Assembly (NCBI GenBank): GCA_942493375.1 | Contig: OW818698.1 | Location: forward strand, 8,122,001-8,186,000 | DNA: 64,000 nt | Reading direction: 5' to 3' | Origin: G942493375 sp942493375 | GTDB lineage: Bacteria; Armatimonadota; UBA5829 | Part shown: positions 1 to 9,472 of the stretch, one piece after another | Layout: the number at the start of each line of letters is the position of its first letter | Position numbering within the stretch: position 1 is the first letter of the stretch | Program-made: the position numbers and the translations under genes | The notes under the pieces: model-generated | The model's database searches: none | The model's input: only the letters and a program-made list of their open reading frames with translations | What the model was told of the DNA's origin: nothing

Positions 1-70
1 GATGTATTATGAGTCTGGTAGGTTGAATGGTCAGTCATAGAACTGGATACCTAACCATGGGAGGTCCCGT

Positions 71-871
71 TTGTTCTCAAAAATTCTTATCATTATTACT
101 GCGTCCATCCTGATACTCACAGGATTTGGTTGTAGCAATAAGAAACCGCCTGTTGCCACCTCACCATACTCTCAGCAGGTCTTTGAGGCAATAGAGAAGA
201 AGGATGTGGCACAGGTCGAAGCACTGATCAAGAAGGATCCCGCTGCCTTGAATGCGCCTGCGTCTTTGAAGCACTGCCGGTCTGTTGGCAACAGCAGCTT
301 GCGCGTTGGCGACACACCGCTCCACTATGCTGCTCAGAGTCCTGACACACTGATGATCGTGAAGGCGCTCATCAAAGCCAAGGCAGATGTCAGCATCGCA
401 AACGAGGATGGTGAACAGCCATTGCAAAAGGCTGCATTGTTAGGTAATCCAGGAGCAGTTCAGGAGCTCATTTTGACCAAGGCAGACATTAATGCCAGAG
501 ACAACCAGAGCAGAACCTCGCTACACAGCGTTTCCGACATGGAGCCCTTCGAGAACGCAGCAGGTGAACGAGACCATCGTACCGAGACAGCATCAAGCCT
601 CATCTCAGCTGGAGCTGATGTCAACGCTACAGACAATATGGGCATGACACCACTACATCTTGCCGCTCTGCATCATCACACCGGGCTTATTGAACTCTTC
701 ATCAAGAAAGGTGCCGATGTGAACGCGAGAACGACTGCACCGGTCAACATGGTTAATATGAGACTCGATGGATCATCCACTGAAAGATCAATCCCCTCAC
801 AATCGACACCGCTCAGCTTTGCCGATGACCCGAAGGCGAAGGCACTGCTACAGAAACACGGAGCGAAGTAA
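71..871 (+). CDS. Ankyrin-repeat lipoprotein (copy 1)
   Basis: This is a probable lipid-anchored ankyrin-repeat protein whose role would be protein-protein binding in the cell envelope; the partner is unknown. The N-terminus is a hydrophobic stretch ending in LTGFGC, a somewhat atypical lipobox with Cys at about residue 21. Ankyrin units follow, recognisable by GDTPLHYAA (about residue 82) and GMTPLHLAALHHHTGLIELF (about residue 195), with ADVNA/ADINARD turns between them. The start is TTG, chosen because GGGAGG lies about seven bases upstream and no better start precedes the signal peptide. The next gene begins two bases after the stop and encodes a close paralogue of almost the same length, so the pair is a tandem duplication and probably one operon. 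The ankyrin fold is clear; the function is not. Confidence 0.85.
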   Translation: MFSKILIIITASILILTGFGCSNKKPPVATSPYSQQVFEAIEKKDVAQVEALIKKDPAALNAPASLKHCRSVGNSSLRVGDTPLHYAAQSPDTLMIVKALIKAKADVSIANEDGEQPLQKAALLGNPGAVQELILTKADINARDNQSRTSLHSVSDMEPFENAAGERDHRTETASSLISAGADVNATDNMGMTPLHLAALHHHTGLIELFIKKGADVNARTTAPVNMVNMRLDGSSTERSIPSQSTPLSFADDPKAKALLQKHGAK

Positions 872-873
872 AA

Positions 874-1677
874 ATGAATGTGTCCATCCGATATCCAGTT
901 GTAATTTGCGTTATTGCATTATTGCTGTTGTGTGCCGGTTGTGCACCAAAATCTATGCCAGAGGAGAAGCCATCTCCTTATGTCCAAGAGTTTTTTAACT
1001 CAATAGACGATAACAACCTAACGAATGTTGATAATCTTCTAAAAAAGGACCCGAAACTCATCCGAGAGTATGTATTTCTTGTCGACAATAAACCTATTTC
1101 CGATGCTCCGTTAGGCGATACACCACTCCACTTCGCTGCCCGGAAAGATGAGCGCCTTGGAATCGTGCGACTACTACTTGAGAACGGTGCTGATATCAAA
1201 GCTAACAATGAATTCAAGGGACAGCCGCTGCACTGTGCAGCTTCGGGTAATGCTTTAGAGGTGTCCAAGGTACTCATTGCAGCAAAAGCGGATATTAACG
1301 CCAGGGACAAGCAGGGAGGCACACCGCTGCACAGTGCAGCGAACTCGTTACCCTATCACAGCGAAGACGGACGGCACGACCAAATCACCAAAATTGCAGC
1401 CTTACTAATTTCCAAAGGAGCCATCGTTAACGTTAAGGATAATAGCGGCCTGACACCACTTCATCTGGCTGCACTTCATGATAACGTGGAGCTTATTGAG
1501 TTGCTAATATCCAAAGGTGCTGACATTAACGCCAAAACCACAGCACCCTTGGAAAAACTCAGCATGTCTTTGGATAGCACTAACAGAAATGAATCAGTCC
1601 CAGCCGGAGCAACACCGCTTGCTCTCACTGAAGATATGTTAACACGTCAATCACTTCAAGAGCACGGAGCGAAGTAG
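874..1677 (+). CDS. Ankyrin-repeat lipoprotein (copy 2)
   Basis: Paralogue of the preceding gene with the same length and domain order. It has a good lipobox (LLLLCAGC, Cys at about residue 23), then a divergent linker, then ankyrin units marked by GDTPLHFAARKD, QPLHCAASGN, GTPLHSAAN and LTPLHLAALHDNVELIELL. Both copies contain the conserved block GADxNA-TTAP after the last full repeat and end in the same short tail, HGAK. The two genes therefore diverged from one duplicated ancestor. They are separated by two bases, which suggests co-translation. Function is not predictable beyond envelope-located protein binding. Confidence 0.87.
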   Translation: MNVSIRYPVVICVIALLLLCAGCAPKSMPEEKPSPYVQEFFNSIDDNNLTNVDNLLKKDPKLIREYVFLVDNKPISDAPLGDTPLHFAARKDERLGIVRLLLENGADIKANNEFKGQPLHCAASGNALEVSKVLIAAKADINARDKQGGTPLHSAANSLPYHSEDGRHDQITKIAALLISKGAIVNVKDNSGLTPLHLAALHDNVELIELLISKGADINAKTTAPLEKLSMSLDSTNRNESVPAGATPLALTEDMLTRQSLQEHGAK

Positions 1678-2055
1678 GGACATAATGAGAAGCTAAGGCG
1701 TTCATGTGCAGTTCTGTTGCACTCAACCTAAGATGCAATCGCAAACCCCATTTCCTTCTCGCATCCTTTACAGAATTCAAATGGGTGTTGTTACATACCA
1801 AATAACAACACCCACACCTTAATTCCCTAGTTAATCTAAACTATGATCTCCGTTTGCGGAGCCGCCCGGACGAGTCAGAGAGCAGCAATAGGCAACGCTG
1901 AACCGAGACCAACCAATGTGTTTATGCGTGTTTATGTGTGTTTATGGGGACTGCCACCTTGTAGATAGTTTTTGTATTTGAGATTAACTAACGCAGGGGC
2001 GGATCATCTCATCCCACTATCAACTGTTAATCATCCGGTATGCATTGTTCTAGAA
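1678..2055. other. Intergenic region with one perfect hairpin
   Basis: No convincing gene. A perfect 11-bp inverted repeat (1783-1793 with 1803-1813, nine-base loop) lies about 105 bases after the second ankyrin gene. It lacks a T tract, so it is only a possible transcript end. Short near-repeats of GTGTTTATG occur at about 1920-1950. Nothing else stands out. Confidence 0.5.
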
Positions 2056-2085
2056 TTGACTTTCCTCATTCCGAGAGGATATACT
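2056..2085 (+). promoter_or_regulatory. Sigma-70-type promoter of the beta-helix gene
   Basis: TTGACT (2056-2061), an 18-base spacer and TATACT (2080-2085). The predicted transcription start is near 2092, giving a leader of about 24 bases before the ATG at 2116. AGAGGA at 2102-2107 is the ribosome binding site. Confidence 0.6.
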
Positions 2086-2115
2086 TCGGGTTGGATTAAT
2101 TAGAGGATGTGATAC

Positions 2116-4086
2116 ATGAAACGATTATTTTTCTGTATATTGGTGCTCTGTTTGTGCTGGATGTCTGGAGCTTCGATTGCTGCCGATTTATCCAGAGTTG
2201 TAACTGCAGCCGGCAACAAGTCTGCTTCAGTCAAGATCATTACTGTGATGGATGTCAACAGGAATACTACTGTGCCGGAGAATGTGACGCTGGTATTCTC
2301 CAGGGGCGGAGAGCTTAGAATTGCTGCCGGGGTTACATTAACCATTAACGCTGGGATCGAAGCTGGCAGCTATCGGATATTCTCCGGCACTGGTTTGATC
2401 AAGGGTGATGTTAAAGTTGAGGCAATATCTCCGGAGTGGTTCTATACTGGCCTATATAATAATGAAAAAGCAGACTGGGCTCCGGCAATTAATAAAGCCA
2501 TATCTCTTGCCAGCACCGGTTGCCTAAAAGTTAAGCTGCAGTGCAAAAGATATAACGTAAACTCCACCGTCAACCTCTCCTGTGTCCCCAATAACAAGGC
2601 TGACATGGTGCTGGAGGGAGCTATCCGCAGCACACAGTATGAAAAAGGCACAATACTCATAGGCAACACCGGAGAAGGCAACTGCGTAGTAGACACCAGC
2701 GATTCCGATGGGATCAGCTTAAAGAACATAGGCATCATCCGAGGCAAGATCAACCCGAGCTCTATAGGTGTATTGCAAGCCCGGGCAAACGGCACAGGCT
2801 GGTCCGGAGATCAGTCTCATGAAAATCTGTACGTAAATATGGGTTCCAATCCATCCTCTAATGGAGGCCTGGGTACCATCGGAGTCGTGAACATTGCAGG
2901 AGAAGAGACCAGGTGGCACAACCTGCAGGTCTGGGCTAACCTACCCCTGGTTATCAGCTGGAGCTCTGGATGCATGCGGACCAAGTCAGATTTCTCCGGT
3001 CAGGACAGCTATTCATTCACCTCTCCATCAGGGCTAAAACTTGCCACCGGCGCCAGCGACACGGTCTTTGTTCTATCAGGACTGGGCAGGCTCATTGCGT
3101 ATGACTATATATCCCCCTGTGCACTGATCAATGCTGCCGGGAGTGTGGATTTCGGTCATACATTCATGCAAATGAGAGCTTCAGGCACCAAAGGCATTAC
3201 ACCCGGCAATTACCAGTATGCAATAGAGAGCTGGAACAGTTACCAGTTCAGGCACTTCGGGTCAATTGAAGGTTCCGGTGGTTACCTGCTCAACCGCAGA
3301 GATCTGACCCAGGCAGACATAAACGTATTAGTTGCAGGAAATGGAGAGAAAACCCTACCTGCGATCTATCTATATGACGACGGTGGCGACTACTCCATCT
3401 CCGACTCTCGTATAAACATGACCCTCCGGGATGTCGCGCGACCTTTCATCAAATCAACCCGAATGGACAGAAACGAATCCGAACCAATGCGGTTTAAGAT
3501 ATCAAACACCACATTCAACACCAGTGCCCCCTACTCCACCGTAACATTCCCGGACAAGAGAATCCTTCGCAACACCACAAACTCCGACTGGATGTTTGGA
3601 AATGGAGTAAAATTACAAGCAGGTGATCACACTATCACAACCTCAGTAAACAAACTAATAGGCACCCGGGGCAAATCCGCAGAACTCTATCGAATCCTGA
3701 TGCCAACCTGCATCTCCAACCAGGGAGGCTTCACTGCATCAGTCACAATGAACGGAACTCTGACCAATGCAACAGGAGGAGGAATCGGAAACCCATCCTG
3801 CAACACATTCCAATCCACATTCGCCCTAACCAACTCTCATCAGAATATAGATATCAAGACATCCGAAGTAAACACCACCAACGGCACTCCGGCAACCTCC
3901 CTTCCTGCAGCCAATATAATAGATGGTGTAAAAATCACCGCCATCCCCGATAATACAAACAACTGGGTAACAGTAACCGCAGAACCCCTGACCACCGGAG
4001 CCAACAACGCAGAAGTCACTCTGAACGCCCGAATCACAATCACCTGGTCAGGAGGACTAAGAGATACAGTCTTAATAGAGCTGTAA
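2116..4086 (+). CDS. Secreted right-handed beta-helix protein
   Basis: A 656-residue exported protein with a signal peptide (charged start MKR, hydrophobic core, likely cleavage after GASIAA at about residue 24). Residues about 25-110 form a domain ending in VKVEAISPEWF followed by APAINKAISLAS. This arrangement is typical of pectate-lyase-3-like or tailspike-like parallel beta-helix proteins that act on polysaccharides. Short beta-strand segments of the helix type follow up to about residue 480 (KNIGIIRGKINPSSIGVLQA, for example). The C-terminal 150 residues are Thr/Asn-rich and look like a beta-sandwich. No catalytic signature is clear, so it could be a lyase, hydrolase or carbohydrate-binding surface protein. 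It has its own promoter. Confidence 0.75.
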   Translation: MKRLFFCILVLCLCWMSGASIAADLSRVVTAAGNKSASVKIITVMDVNRNTTVPENVTLVFSRGGELRIAAGVTLTINAGIEAGSYRIFSGTGLIKGDVKVEAISPEWFYTGLYNNEKADWAPAINKAISLASTGCLKVKLQCKRYNVNSTVNLSCVPNNKADMVLEGAIRSTQYEKGTILIGNTGEGNCVVDTSDSDGISLKNIGIIRGKINPSSIGVLQARANGTGWSGDQSHENLYVNMGSNPSSNGGLGTIGVVNIAGEETRWHNLQVWANLPLVISWSSGCMRTKSDFSGQDSYSFTSPSGLKLATGASDTVFVLSGLGRLIAYDYISPCALINAAGSVDFGHTFMQMRASGTKGITPGNYQYAIESWNSYQFRHFGSIEGSGGYLLNRRDLTQADINVLVAGNGEKTLPAIYLYDDGGDYSISDSRINMTLRDVARPFIKSTRMDRNESEPMRFKISNTTFNTSAPYSTVTFPDKRILRNTTNSDWMFGNGVKLQAGDHTITTSVNKLIGTRGKSAELYRILMPTCISNQGGFTASVTMNGTLTNATGGGIGNPSCNTFQSTFALTNSHQNIDIKTSEVNTTNGTPATSLPAANIIDGVKITAIPDNTNNWVTVTAEPLTTGANNAEVTLNARITITWSGGLRDTVLIEL

Positions 4087-4097
4087 AAGTAGCCAAA

Positions 4098-4222
4098 TTG
4101 TGATGCAGGCTTCTAGCCTGCCGTCCCTGACATTCTAGGCTGAAACGAATGATCCGTTCTCGCTCTAATCGTAAAGTTAATAACGACAATACAACCCATT
4201 CCGCGAAATCCGCGATTCAATA
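4098..4222. repeat. Dispersed repeats between 4.09 and 4.22 kb
   Basis: At 4098-4122 there is a copy of the dispersed palindrome with core GCAGGCTTCTAGCCTGC, also found at 6308, 6339 and 47502. At 4195-4222 there is a copy of a second repeat, CCGCGAAATCCGCGATTCAA, which recurs before 6301 and 6482. Both belong to families scattered between the genes of this window. Confidence 0.7.
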
Positions 4223-4256
4223 ACTAGATCGATTTCGTAAGTTAGAGGTAAAGTTG

Positions 4257-6149
4257 ATGTTTTACAATGGTATATTGATATTCACATTGGTCCTGCTGAG
4301 CATTCTTTTGCTTCCAGCCCAGTCCTCAGCCTTAACCCTTATTAAAAACGGACAATCTGACTATGTGATTGTGCTGTCAGAGTCAGCTTCTCCAAGTGAG
4401 AAAACAGCTGCTGATGATTTGGCCAGTATACTGCAGCAAATGACCGGTGTTAAGCTGCCAATCACTGTCGGTGACATTCCTGCAGGGAAGAAAGCTATTG
4501 TTGTCGGTGATGGCAAAGCTTTAAAATCGCTCAAGGTCAGGATAAATTTCAAGGCTCTTGGCGATGAAGGTTTCTGCACGAAAACCGTTGGAGAGAACCT
4601 GGTAATTGCTGGAGGAAGGCTCCGGGGAACTATGTATGGTGTCTACAAATTCCTTCAGGATCAACTCGAATGTAAATTCTATACACCTTTTGTAAGTCAC
4701 GTCCCAAAGAAATCCACCATAGTAATCGATGATCTGAATATCAAACAAAAGCCGGATTTTGAGTTCAGAGATATGTGGTTTCACGCTGCACAAGATTCAA
4801 AATGGGCTGCACGCAATATGGTAAATGGACATCACGCGGAGATAGACAATGAACACGGTGGAAGCATCAAATATGGTCTCTTTGTGCATACATTCGACTC
4901 ACTGCTCCATACCGACCTTTACTTCAAAGACCATCCTGAATACTATGGCCTGGTAGATGGCAAACGGATTGCAGGCCCCACAGGTCAACCCTGCCTGACA
5001 AACCCCGATGTGCTCAGAACAATTACTGAAAACGTTTTAAAGAAAATCGAAGAAAACCCCACAGCCAGAATATTCTCAGTTTCTCAGAATGATAACAGAA
5101 GCTATTGCCAGTGTCCGGAGTGTGCAAAAGTCGATGAAGAAGAAGGCAGCAATATGGGCACAGTGCTCAGGTTTGCAAATGCAGTAGCAGATGAAGTTGC
5201 AAAGAAACATCCGGAGATCATTATCGATACCCTGGCATATGAATACACAGAAAAACCTACCCTGATCAGCAAACCCAGACCTAATGTAATGATCAGACTG
5301 TGTACTGCCTGTAAATGCCAGTATCACGATTATGAAAAATGCGAGAAAGACGCAGTGTTTGTAGAGCATCTCAAAGGTTGGCAGAAACAGACTTCAAATC
5401 TCTACATCTGGCACTATCTCTCCAACTTCAGCGGAGGACATATTGCTCCCTGGCCAGACCTCGGGCAAATTCCTTTGACTATGAAGATGCTCAAGAGACA
5501 AAATGTCAAGGGTGTATTTCTGCAGGGGTGCATTCACTGTGGTGGTTCAGAAGCAGGTGAAGGCGCCTGGATGATGGACCTGAAAGCCTACTTAGGTGCA
5601 AAGCTCCTCTGGAATGCCAACGCCGATGCAAAAGCTATCAGAGCTGACTTTTTGAATGGTTTTTATGGCAAAGCAGGCAAACCAATAGGAGAGTTTCTGA
5701 AGTATCTGGATGATAAGGTCAAAAAAGAAAACATACATGGTATGGAGTATCAAGGCATTGGAGCATACAATGTAATGCCTTGGACATCCCTCGAAAACCG
5801 CAAAAAGAATCTGCCAAAGTGGACTTGGGGACTGTCTGAGAATGACCTGCTGACTCCGGAGGTAATGAAAACAGCCCACAAATACTTCGATGAAGCTAAA
5901 AGACTAGCCGACAACCCGGAAATCCTCGCCAGAGTCAAGAACTCAGAGCTTGGTATTGATTATGTAGACGTAATGAGAAGTGTAGACAAAGCCCTTGTTT
6001 CTGACAACAAAGACGTAAAAATGGCAGCATATAAGGAACTAAAGGATCTATATGACCGTTTCAAAGCCAACGGAATAAAACTGCTAATACAGGGAGACCT
6101 GGACGGCCAATATAATGGACTAAAACAACAGTTAGGAGCAGCAGACTAG
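4257..6149 (+). CDS. Secreted DUF4838-type glycosidase-like protein
   Basis: About 630 residues, exported (hydrophobic signal to about residue 25, LLLPAQSSA). Residues about 30-150 resemble the N-terminal alpha/beta domain of GH67 alpha-glucuronidases and GH20-like proteins: EKTAADDLASILQQMTGVKL, an IVVGDG segment and the MYGVYKFLQ helix. The following TIM-barrel-like part carries the DUF4838 hallmark SQNDNRSYCQCPECAKV. DUF4838 proteins are frequent in polysaccharide-degrading bacteria, but no substrate is established. ATG at 4257 is preferred over the TTG three bases upstream because it sits seven bases after GAGGT. The gene stands alone between repeat-filled gaps. Confidence 0.82.
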   Translation: MFYNGILIFTLVLLSILLLPAQSSALTLIKNGQSDYVIVLSESASPSEKTAADDLASILQQMTGVKLPITVGDIPAGKKAIVVGDGKALKSLKVRINFKALGDEGFCTKTVGENLVIAGGRLRGTMYGVYKFLQDQLECKFYTPFVSHVPKKSTIVIDDLNIKQKPDFEFRDMWFHAAQDSKWAARNMVNGHHAEIDNEHGGSIKYGLFVHTFDSLLHTDLYFKDHPEYYGLVDGKRIAGPTGQPCLTNPDVLRTITENVLKKIEENPTARIFSVSQNDNRSYCQCPECAKVDEEEGSNMGTVLRFANAVADEVAKKHPEIIIDTLAYEYTEKPTLISKPRPNVMIRLCTACKCQYHDYEKCEKDAVFVEHLKGWQKQTSNLYIWHYLSNFSGGHIAPWPDLGQIPLTMKMLKRQNVKGVFLQGCIHCGGSEAGEGAWMMDLKAYLGAKLLWNANADAKAIRADFLNGFYGKAGKPIGEFLKYLDDKVKKENIHGMEYQGIGAYNVMPWTSLENRKKNLPKWTWGLSENDLLTPEVMKTAHKYFDEAKRLADNPEILARVKNSELGIDYVDVMRSVDKALVSDNKDVKMAAYKELKDLYDRFKANGIKLLIQGDLDGQYNGLKQQLGAAD

Positions 6150-6494
6150 CTGAGGGAAAAGAGTAATTGTCCGCAGATTTCACAGATTTACGCAGATTAT
6201 ACGGAGAAAATACTGCTCGGATGTGATTTGTAATTACATCCGAGCAAGACAGCGACAAAACAACCCATTCCGCGCAATTCCGCGTAATCCGCGATTCAAA
6301 AGCAGTATTGTGATGCGGGCTTCCAGCCTGCGGTTGTATTGTGATGCAGGCTTCCAGCCTGCGATCCTGGCTTTCTTAGCTAAAACACATAACCCGTCTC
6401 TCACCCTAATCTCAAAGACAATAACGACAAATCAACCCATTTCGCGAAATCCGAGGAATTTCGCGTAATTCGCGATTCAAACTAGGGGTCCATC
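6150..6494. repeat. Repeat-filled gap: hairpin and several dispersed repeats
   Basis: An 11-bp inverted repeat (6214-6224 with 6236-6246) lies about 65 bases after the stop of the upstream gene. Around it are a CAGATTTACGCAGATTA-type repeat (6165-6199), two tandem copies of the GCAGGCTTCCAGCCTGC palindrome (6308-6331 and 6339-6362), and two copies of the CCGCG/TTCGCG...CGCGATTCAA repeat (6264-6301 and 6432-6482). No gene is supported here. Confidence 0.75.
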
Positions 6495-7475
6495 TTGAGC
6501 CTGATAATTGTCGAAGAACTGACCAAAACTTTCCAGGTAGCTCAGCGGCGCTCAGGAACATGGGGAGCTGTAAAAGGTCTTATCAGCCGTGAATACCACA
6601 GCGTACACGCCCTCGACCGCGTCTCATTCAACATAGAAGCCGGAGATTTAGTCGGCTATATCGGGCCAAATGGAGCCGGCAAATCTACCACCGTCAAAAT
6701 CCTCTCCGGAATCCTTGTGCCTACATCAGGTAAATGCACAGTCAATGGCAGGACTCCCTGGAAATCCAGAAAGCAGAATGCTGCTGATATCGGAGTAGTT
6801 TTCGGACAGAGGACTCAGCTTTGGTGGGACTTACCTGTCATTGAGTCCTTTGAGCTGCTTCGGGACATTTACAGGGTGTCGGCATCTTCTTATAAGCTTG
6901 CGCTGGATGAACTGGTCAGCCTGCTTTCCCTTGAACCTCTGCTGGATGTGCCGGTAAGGCAGCTCAGCCTCGGTCAGAGGATGCGGTGTGATCTGGCAGC
7001 AGCGCTTATCCACAGTCCATCTCTGCTGTTTCTGGATGAACCTACTATAGGGCTGGATGCTGTTTCGAAACTTGCTGTGCGGGAGTTTATCCGGAAATGT
7101 AACAAAGAACGGGGCACGACAGTAATCCTGACGACGCACGATATGGCGGACATCGAAGCACTCTGCTCCAGGATTCTCCTGATCGGCAACGGCAAACTGC
7201 TGATGGACGGGACACTCAATGAGCTCCGGGCAAGTGTTACATCCGAACGCTGGCTGATAGTTGACCTGATGGAGGATGGAGTAGAGATAACAGACCCGGA
7301 TGCGAGGGTTATCAGCAGGGAGGGTTCGCGGTTCCATTTGAGTTTTGAACCAGACCAGATATCCCCGGCAGACCTTATCAGCAGGATTTCCAGCAAATAT
7401 CAGATCAAAGACCTGTTTGTAGAAAATCCACCGATCGAGAACATCATCTCCCAGATGTACAAGAAATGCATATGA
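6495..7475 (+). CDS. ABC-2 exporter ATP-binding protein
   Basis: Nucleotide-binding subunit of an ABC-2 type exporter. Visible motifs are Walker A GPNGAGKST (about residue 56), signature LSLGQRMRCDLAAAL (about 156), Walker B LLFLDEPTIGLD (about 175) and the switch histidine in TTHDMADIEALC. The extra C-terminal domain of about 90 residues is usual for DrrA-like or multidrug/antibiotic exporters. Translation begins at a TTG after AGGGG. The gene overlaps the first permease gene by an ATGA junction, and a second permease follows, so the three form one operon. The substrate is unknown; members of this DUF990-associated group have been linked to viologen or drug export, and others are uncharacterised. 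Confidence 0.92.
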   Translation: MSLIIVEELTKTFQVAQRRSGTWGAVKGLISREYHSVHALDRVSFNIEAGDLVGYIGPNGAGKSTTVKILSGILVPTSGKCTVNGRTPWKSRKQNAADIGVVFGQRTQLWWDLPVIESFELLRDIYRVSASSYKLALDELVSLLSLEPLLDVPVRQLSLGQRMRCDLAAALIHSPSLLFLDEPTIGLDAVSKLAVREFIRKCNKERGTTVILTTHDMADIEALCSRILLIGNGKLLMDGTLNELRASVTSERWLIVDLMEDGVEITDPDARVISREGSRFHLSFEPDQISPADLISRISSKYQIKDLFVENPPIENIISQMYKKCI

Positions 7476-8266
7476 TGAGACCCTATATAGCTGTAATCAA
7501 TGCCCGGCTGAGGGCTCTGCTGCAATACCGCGCCGCTGCAGCTGCGGGGATCGTCACCCAGATCTTCTGGGGACTGATCCGCAGTGCTATCTTTGCCGCG
7601 TTCTACCATTCAACCAAAGGCCCACAACCAATGACCCTCCCTGAAGTCATTACTTATGTTTGGCTGGGACAGGCTACCCTGGTGCTGCAGCCCTGGAATA
7701 TCGATATGGATATCTCCCAGATGATACGCTCAGGAAATGTTGCCTATGAACTGCTTAGGCCTGTGGATTTATATTCTCTCTGGTTCGTAAGGTCGATGGC
7801 CATGCGGACAGCTCCGACACTGGTCCGTGCAATACCTATTTTCATCATATCCGGACTCTTCTTCGGCCTCTCAGCTCCGGCATCAATTCTATCATTTGCA
7901 GCCTGGATCCTTTCGATTGTCGGTGCAATTTTGCTCTCTACTGCCTTGACAACGCTCTTTACAGTAATTCAGCTCTGGACGATATCCGGGGATGGGATAT
8001 TCAGGCTCTCTTCTATGATGATCTATGTGCTCTCTGGGTTAGTGATACCCCTGCCCCTCTTCCCGGACTGGATGCAGGGATTCATTAACTTCCTGCCTTT
8101 CAGAGGGATTGTCGATACTCCCTCCAGGCTCTACATGGGTCATATTCCACCTGCCGGAGTGTGCGGTGTATTCCTGCAGCAGATTGTATGGACGGCGGTT
8201 TTTGTGATTGTCGGAAGGCTGCTGCTGGCAAGGGGCATGCGGAGAATTGTGGTGCAGGGTGGATAA
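7472..8266 (+). CDS. ABC-2 exporter permease 1 (DUF990-like)
   Basis: Membrane subunit of about 264 residues with roughly six hydrophobic segments: IVTQIFWGLIRSAIFAAFY, a segment near residue 120, SILSFAAWILSIVGAILLST, a segment near residue 185, and a C-terminal IVWTAVFVIVGRLLL. The start at 7472 is chosen because its ATG overlaps the ATPase stop (ATGA). An ATG six bases further upstream is also possible. The EVITYVWLGQ and DMDISQMIRSGNVAYELLRP segments are shared in form with the next gene (LPEAALLYGMVH and GRMVKSGDFDRLLLRP). The two permeases are therefore paralogues and probably form a heterodimer. Confidence 0.88.
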   Translation: MMRPYIAVINARLRALLQYRAAAAAGIVTQIFWGLIRSAIFAAFYHSTKGPQPMTLPEVITYVWLGQATLVLQPWNIDMDISQMIRSGNVAYELLRPVDLYSLWFVRSMAMRTAPTLVRAIPIFIISGLFFGLSAPASILSFAAWILSIVGAILLSTALTTLFTVIQLWTISGDGIFRLSSMMIYVLSGLVIPLPLFPDWMQGFINFLPFRGIVDTPSRLYMGHIPPAGVCGVFLQQIVWTAVFVIVGRLLLARGMRRIVVQGG

Positions 8267-9065
8267 TTTAATCAATAGCATACAACTCTATTTCAGGTAT
8301 ATCGGAGTATCGATCCGTGCTCAGATGCAGTATAAGGCTTCATTCATAATGATGGCTATCGGAGGGTTCCTGGTAAACTGCGGGGAATTTTTCGGAGTTT
8401 GGGCACTCTTTGACAGGTTCAAAAACATACAGGGCTGGACTCTACCTGAAGCAGCGCTGCTTTATGGAATGGTGCATATAGCGTTTGCTCTATCAGAAGC
8501 CGGGGCACGGGGGTTCGATATATTCGGCAGAATGGTAAAGTCCGGAGACTTCGACCGCCTGCTCCTGAGACCCAGAAGCACAGTACTGCAACTGCTCGGT
8601 CAAGAATTGCAGTTGATGAGAATAGGCAGGTTCGCTCAGGGCCTTATCGTACTAATCTGGGCGATATCCGCGCTGGATGGTGTTATTTGGACACCATTCA
8701 AAGTATACATGCTGATCGGATCAATCATCAGCGGTGCATGCCTGTTCAGCGGGTTATTCATCCTGCAGGCAACAATGGCTTTCTGGACAATAGAAAGCCT
8801 GGAAGTAGCCAACACAGTAACCTACGGAGGAGTAGAAGCCGCCCAATTCCCAATATCCATCTACCGAACCTGGCTCCGAGAATTCTTCACCCTCGCAGTC
8901 CCCCTGGCCTTCATAAACTACTTCCCATCCCTATCAATACTAGGCAGATCACAATTGCCTGACACATTAAACACCCTAATCCCCTGTGTAGGAATCATCT
9001 TCCTCCTACTCACCCTGCAAATATGGAAACTGGGAGTCAGGCACTACTGCTCTACAGGAAGCTGA
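8259..9065 (+). CDS. ABC-2 exporter permease 2 (DUF990-like)
   Basis: Second membrane subunit, about 268 residues with six hydrophobic segments. The conserved stretch FGRMVKSGDFDRLLLRPRST near residue 95 is typical of DUF990 permeases. GTG at 8259 overlaps the previous stop by eight bases and gives an N-terminus (VDNLINSIQLYFRYIGVSIR) that matches family proteins. A longer reading from 8208 adds a cysteine-rich segment that merely shadows the end of permease 1. It completes the three-gene exporter operon. Confidence 0.87.
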   Translation: MDNLINSIQLYFRYIGVSIRAQMQYKASFIMMAIGGFLVNCGEFFGVWALFDRFKNIQGWTLPEAALLYGMVHIAFALSEAGARGFDIFGRMVKSGDFDRLLLRPRSTVLQLLGQELQLMRIGRFAQGLIVLIWAISALDGVIWTPFKVYMLIGSIISGACLFSGLFILQATMAFWTIESLEVANTVTYGGVEAAQFPISIYRTWLREFFTLAVPLAFINYFPSLSILGRSQLPDTLNTLIPCVGIIFLLLTLQIWKLGVRHYCSTGS

Positions 9066-9472
9066 TTGTCAGTGGAGAGTTGAAAGTTGATAGTTGATAG
9101 TTGAAAGTTTTCACGCAGAGACGCGGTGAGTAATAGATAATTGACAATTGATAATGGTGAGTGCGCAAATCAGAGGATTTATAAATATCTGAAAGACACT
9201 TTAATCTCACGCAAAGCCGCTAAGACGCAAAGAAGGGAAATGCTATAACCATTCCCCGCGCCCTCCGCATCTCCGCGTGAAATTCTTCATCCCCCATGCA
9301 AAACCGTTAAACCTAAAAGATCAGCACACCCATTCCCTTCTTAGCGTCTTTGCGGCTTTGCGTGATCATAATAACACCACCAAAAATCTGCGGAATCTAG
9401 AGTATTCGGAACCTGTAAATAATTCTAATTCCGAATACTCCTGCGGATAATTTCTCCACCAAGGTTCAATCT
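9066..9472. repeat. Repeat array between exporter and sigma gene
   Basis: From left to right: AGTTGATAGTTGAAAGTT-type repeats (9070-9110); a GATAATTGACAATTGATAATGG unit (9135-9157); an inverted pair of the TCACGCAAAGCCGC...AAGAAGGGA repeat (9207-9238 and, reversed, 9334-9365) enclosing a CCCTCCGCATCTCCGCGTGAAAT unit; and a perfect 12-bp hairpin, GAGTATTCGGAA with TTCCGAATACTC (9400-9411, 9429-9440). No gene is supported here. Confidence 0.8.
9400..9440 (-). terminator. Hairpin after the sigma factor gene
   Basis: Perfect 12-bp stem with a 17-base loop, about 33 bases past the stop of the leftward sigma gene. There is no strong T tract, so its role as a terminator is inferred from position. 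Confidence 0.4.
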
